Source of the DNA: Paenibacillus lutrae
GTDB taxonomy: Bacteria > Bacillota > Bacilli > Paenibacillales > NBRC-103111
Length of the DNA: 64,000 bases
Assembly (NCBI RefSeq): GCF_009757775.1
Contig: NZ_RHLK01000016.1
Span: 39,428 to 103,427 of the forward strand
Reading direction: 5' to 3'
How positions within the stretch are numbered: the stretch's first letter is position 1; every line of letters starts with the position of its first letter. Positions 61,987 through 64,000 of the stretch are shown in pieces. The notes beneath the pieces are model-generated. The model saw nothing but the letters and a program-made list of their open reading frames with translations. It ran no database searches and was not told the DNA's origin. Position numbers and translations under genes: made by a program.

Positions 61987-62154
61987 TCAAAGTTGAACAT
62001 GTGGACGGCAGCATAAGGTTAAAATGCCATGATTGTGTTCATCTAGAACACAATGAAATTCAAATCCATTCACACTTATTTTTTTAAAACGTTTTCTAAA
62101 TGTCTTCACGCAGTTACACCTTGGCCAAGTATTGATACACAGATAAACAGTCAT
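61987..62154 (-). CDS. Possible small Cys/His-rich protein (55 aa)
   Basis: A 55-codon ORF beginning MTVYLCINTWPRCNC and ending LTLCCRPHVQL, with seven Cys and three or four His. It might bind metal. There is no clear ribosome binding site, so it may be a remnant rather than an active gene. It precedes the amber-interrupted gene on the same strand. Confidence 0.3.
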   Translation of the reverse strand: MTVYLCINTWPRCNCVKTFRKRFKKISVNGFEFHCVLDEHNHGILTLCCRPHVQL

Positions 62155-62275
62155 AATTCGATATAAATCTATATTTCATCAATTTCATTTAGGTATCATT
62201 ACCTATTCCTTACATATAAACACAATGCTAACATTAATCATAAGTATTTAAACAAATTAGTTTTAGGAGGTTTTT

Positions 62276-62629
62276 ATGAAAAAGAAAGTTGTTATCCTGA
62301 CCATGTTTTTTAGTTTAATTGGAGCTTCTTTAGCATTTGCAGCAAACGATTTTAGATCTACTCAAATTACTGGATGGCAAAATGATAATACACTTTTCAT
62401 TACGGGTCAGAACCAATATGGACATTTTGGTTGGAAGATTACGTCAGGCAAAGCGAAAGTAACCCTTTATGAAACTTGCCCAAACAAACCAACAAAAAGT
62501 CTCTCTTACACTGTTACCTCTAATGGTGGTACAGACTATTGGATGAGCAGCGCTTGTGATTATCATGCACAGATTATTGGAAGTGGAGTAGGATTAGGAA
62601 CGGTTTGGGTTCAAAACTATCAAAATTAG
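62276..62629 (+). CDS. Secreted two-cysteine protein, ITGQNQYG family member 2
   Basis: A 117-aa paralogue of the protein at 60550. It has a signal peptide (KKKVVILTMFFSLIGASLAFA), ITGW turn, FITGQNQYG, a Cys in YETCPNKP, YWMSSACDYHAQII and a short C-terminal strand. The overall identity is low but the anchor motifs and spacing agree. TAGGAGG precedes the ATG, and a terminator follows. Function unknown; both are likely extracellular. Confidence 0.75.
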   Translation: MKKKVVILTMFFSLIGASLAFAANDFRSTQITGWQNDNTLFITGQNQYGHFGWKITSGKAKVTLYETCPNKPTKSLSYTVTSNGGTDYWMSSACDYHAQIIGSGVGLGTVWVQNYQN

Positions 62630-62638
62630 TAAAATCCA

Positions 62639-62664
62639 GGCTGGCTTATTGCCAGTCTTTCTTT
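62639..62664 (+). terminator. Terminator after family member 2
   Basis: GGCTGGC-ttatt-GCCAGTC hairpin followed by TTTCTTTT, 10 nt past the stop codon. Confidence 0.7.
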
Positions 62665-62702
62665 TACCAGTTTTTCGGATGACCTCAATGTATCTTTTAA
62701 TT

Positions 62703-62746
62703 AAATTTAAAGCCTGATTAGTTTTAACTAACCAGGCTTTAAATTT
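62703..62746. terminator. 44-nt near-perfect inverted repeat between convergent genes
   Basis: Arms 62703-62723 and 62726-62746 match in 20 of 21 positions (core AAATTTAAAGCCTG/CAGGCTTTAAATTT). The A/T ends suit a bidirectional terminator for the YolD-like gene, though 150 nt separate them. Confidence 0.6.
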
Positions 62747-62899
62747 AGGTATGATTTTCCTAATGTAAGAACTGCTGACTCTTGCACTCAAGATATGAAT
62801 AAACAGTACCTGGCTAAAAGTTCATCATCTATCGATTAATTTAATTTATTCGTTTATACTTTCACTGCTATCAAGCAAATAAATAACTAGTTTAAAAGA

Positions 62900-63151
62900 T
62901 TAATCTCTGGGATAATCAACTCTCATGATATCCATAAAAGGAACCTTATTCGTTCCCTCCGCAGTCTCCATATGCACTTTACCTGTTCTGGAATCCATTT
63001 TCGTTATCAAACCTTTAACTGTCTCTTCACAACCCCAAACAGTCAGAACGATTATTGATTTCTCTTGATAGGCCTCTGAGAGCTGATTTCCGAGTTCTTC
63101 AAGAACAAATTCATCACGTGTTGGGCGCTTTGGTACTTTGGTTTTTGCCAT
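62900..63151 (-). CDS. YolD-like protein
   Basis: An 83-aa protein resembling YolD family members: EELGNQLSEAYQEKSIIVLTVWGCEETVKGLITKMDSRTGKVHMETAEGTNKVPFMDIMRVDY follows the C-terminal YolD pattern of a beta barrel with GxI.k.D...k.i. In Bacillus YolD/YqjX genes are paired with UvrX/YqjW Y-family polymerase genes and are SOS-related. No polymerase gene is present here and I see no LexA box. The ATG at 63151 has AGGAGG upstream; an earlier start does not. It may be another orphan of a mobile element. Confidence 0.72.
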   Translation of the reverse strand: MAKTKVPKRPTRDEFVLEELGNQLSEAYQEKSIIVLTVWGCEETVKGLITKMDSRTGKVHMETAEGTNKVPFMDIMRVDYPRD

Positions 63152-63538
63152 TATGAAACCTCCTGCCGTTAAATCATATACTAGCATGAGTCATGGGAAC
63201 AGTCTATCCTCAAAACCAAACAGTATTATATAAGATAAGGCGATTCCCTATTCTTTTAAGCGCTGAGATATCTGGTGGAAACCATGGGCCCCGTATCTTC
63301 TTAAGCGGCCGCTGGAAGAGTATGTTGTACATGCGACGCGGGTCCAATCACTTTTTTTTGTCCTCTTCCTTCTCGTCTCCACAGTGCAGTTCCTTTCCAG
63401 TCCTTCTATTTTCTTATACATGTCCTTTCACTACCATTTTATGTATAATGGATTTAAAGGCCTTTTTCGTTAGCGATTAATCAGGGCATATTTTCCTTTT
63501 CAGAAAAAGGTAGGATATACAGAAAGGGTGCAGTTAAA
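63152..63538. other. Intergenic region between YolD-like and last secreted-protein genes
   Basis: No supported ORF. Near the right end a TATAAT at 63444-63449 could be the -10 box of the plus-strand gene at 63539, with a poor -35. A GCGGCCGC octamer occurs at 63305. Nothing else is recognised. Confidence 0.4.
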
Positions 63539-63844
63539 ATGAACAGAGCTTTTAAAATCACTATCCTGGCATCCGTTACTATTGCGGCAATGAGTGTTGC
63601 TTCAGTTACTACGAATAGCTTTGCTTTAAATACGACTGTTACCACTCCTAGAAAAATAACAGAAGAAGAATTAAGTTATTGGAAGCAAAATACAGGCGCG
63701 ATTTATACAGAGTTCAGTAAATTTGTTAAGGATTCTTCCCCTAAAGATCTACCTGATTCAGAAACATCACGGAGTGTGGACCTCATTAAAGCAGATACCA
63801 AGCAAATTATAGATCCTGAATACGGCATATACATAAAAGAATAA
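63539..63844 (+). CDS. Small secreted protein, unknown function (101 aa)
   Basis: A signal peptide (RAFKITILASVTIAAMSVASVTTNSFA, cleavage near residue 29) is followed by about 72 polar residues (ITEEELSYWKQNTGAIYTEFSKFVKD ... DTKQIIDPEYGIYIKE). AGAAAGGGTG precedes the ATG. No family is recognised; in size and style it resembles the exported protein at 19008. A terminator follows after about 40 nt. Confidence 0.65.
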   Translation: MNRAFKITILASVTIAAMSVASVTTNSFALNTTVTTPRKITEEELSYWKQNTGAIYTEFSKFVKDSSPKDLPDSETSRSVDLIKADTKQIIDPEYGIYIKE

Positions 63845-63884
63845 ATGATTTACAAAACCATCTTTAAAGATGGTTCAGATTGCA

Positions 63885-63930
63885 GACAAACTCCTTTGTT
63901 CCGAATGGAACTCAGGAGTTTGTCTTGTTT
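63885..63930 (+). terminator. Terminator after the last gene
   Basis: GACAAACTCCT and AGGAGTTTGTC form an 11-bp outer stem with inner GTTCC/GGAAC, followed by TTGTTT. Confidence 0.8.
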
Positions 63931-64000
63931 GGAGAAATAAAAAACTCAAAAATGCAGTAAGTTTCTGTTTTGAGCCACCGGTTCTCCAAAGCCAGGTGGC

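Noticed and set aside
63152..63300. LexA box or UvrX-like polymerase gene linked to the YolD-like gene
   Set aside because: No GAAC-N4-GTTC site and no polymerase ORF found.
1..64000. CRISPR arrays, tRNA/rRNA genes, transposase genes
   Set aside because: No regularly spaced repeats, no tRNA cloverleaf motifs and no transposase or integrase ORF were seen on reading through.

Overview
The window looks like chromosomal DNA from a low-to-mid GC Gram-positive bacterium of the Bacillales, most likely a Paenibacillus-like organism. This rests on the gene content (DesK-DesR-desaturase, Mrp antiporter, GreA, a ClpP paralogue, a NucB-type nuclease, a YolD-like protein), strong AGGAGG ribosome binding sites, sigma-A type promoters, and chitin-active secreted enzymes (AA10 LPMO, GH19). 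There are no rRNA or tRNA genes and no CRISPR array. The first 57 kb is ordinary chromosome of medium GC. The last 7 kb (about 57.2-64 kb) is visibly AT-rich and holds small secreted proteins, single orphan genes and several broken genes, so it looks like a decaying acquired island.

Layout. 0-2.2 kb: rtcB behind a promoter, a short leader ORF and a terminator, plus a 58-aa gene. 2.4-6.5 kb (minus): a compact operon of a 5-aminolevulinate-synthase-like enzyme, a GNAT, a Gfo/Idh/MocA oxidoreductase and an MFS exporter. 7.2-18.8 kb (minus): a sulfur-salvage style region with a LysR regulator, a flavin monooxygenase, a complete peptide/nickel-type ABC importer, an incomplete amino-acid ABC importer (binding protein and two permeases, no ATPase) and a GNAT. 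19-24 kb: secreted proteins including the LPMO, a netrin/TIMP-like protein and an EmrB/QacA-type MFS. 24-34.5 kb: SNF2 helicase, greA, TrmB regulator with MFS, nuclease, flavoprotein/LysR pair, GH19 chitinase. 34.8-40.7 kb: Mrp antiporter operon with fused MrpA-MrpB. 41-45 kb: a MutS2-like protein lacking Smr behind an elaborate leader, and a PNPOx-UbiA fusion. 45-50 kb: des-desK-desR, an ECF sigma factor and clpP. 50-57 kb: two sensor kinases, an RDD protein, and an EamA transporter under an FMN riboswitch. 57-64 kb: a matrixin-like protease with an adjacent secreted partner, a two-member secreted family, an orphan phage-tail/contractile-injection assembly protein between broken neighbours, a frameshifted excisionase, and a YolD-like protein.

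The most interesting observations are: (1) the ALAS-GNAT-oxidoreductase-MFS operon, a plausible undescribed small-molecule pathway; (2) the Smr-less MutS2-like gene behind a leader peptide, a long hairpin and two terminators, which suggests ribosome-sensing control of a ribosome-rescue-like factor; (3) unusual start codons (ATT for a permease, CTG for a LysR); (4) a cry3A-like STAB-SD in the LPMO leader; (5) an FMN-riboswitch-controlled EamA transporter; (6) a protease with a possible cognate inhibitor; (7) remnants of a tail-like operon with amber-interrupted and truncated genes. All of this was read by eye from sequence; no database search was run.
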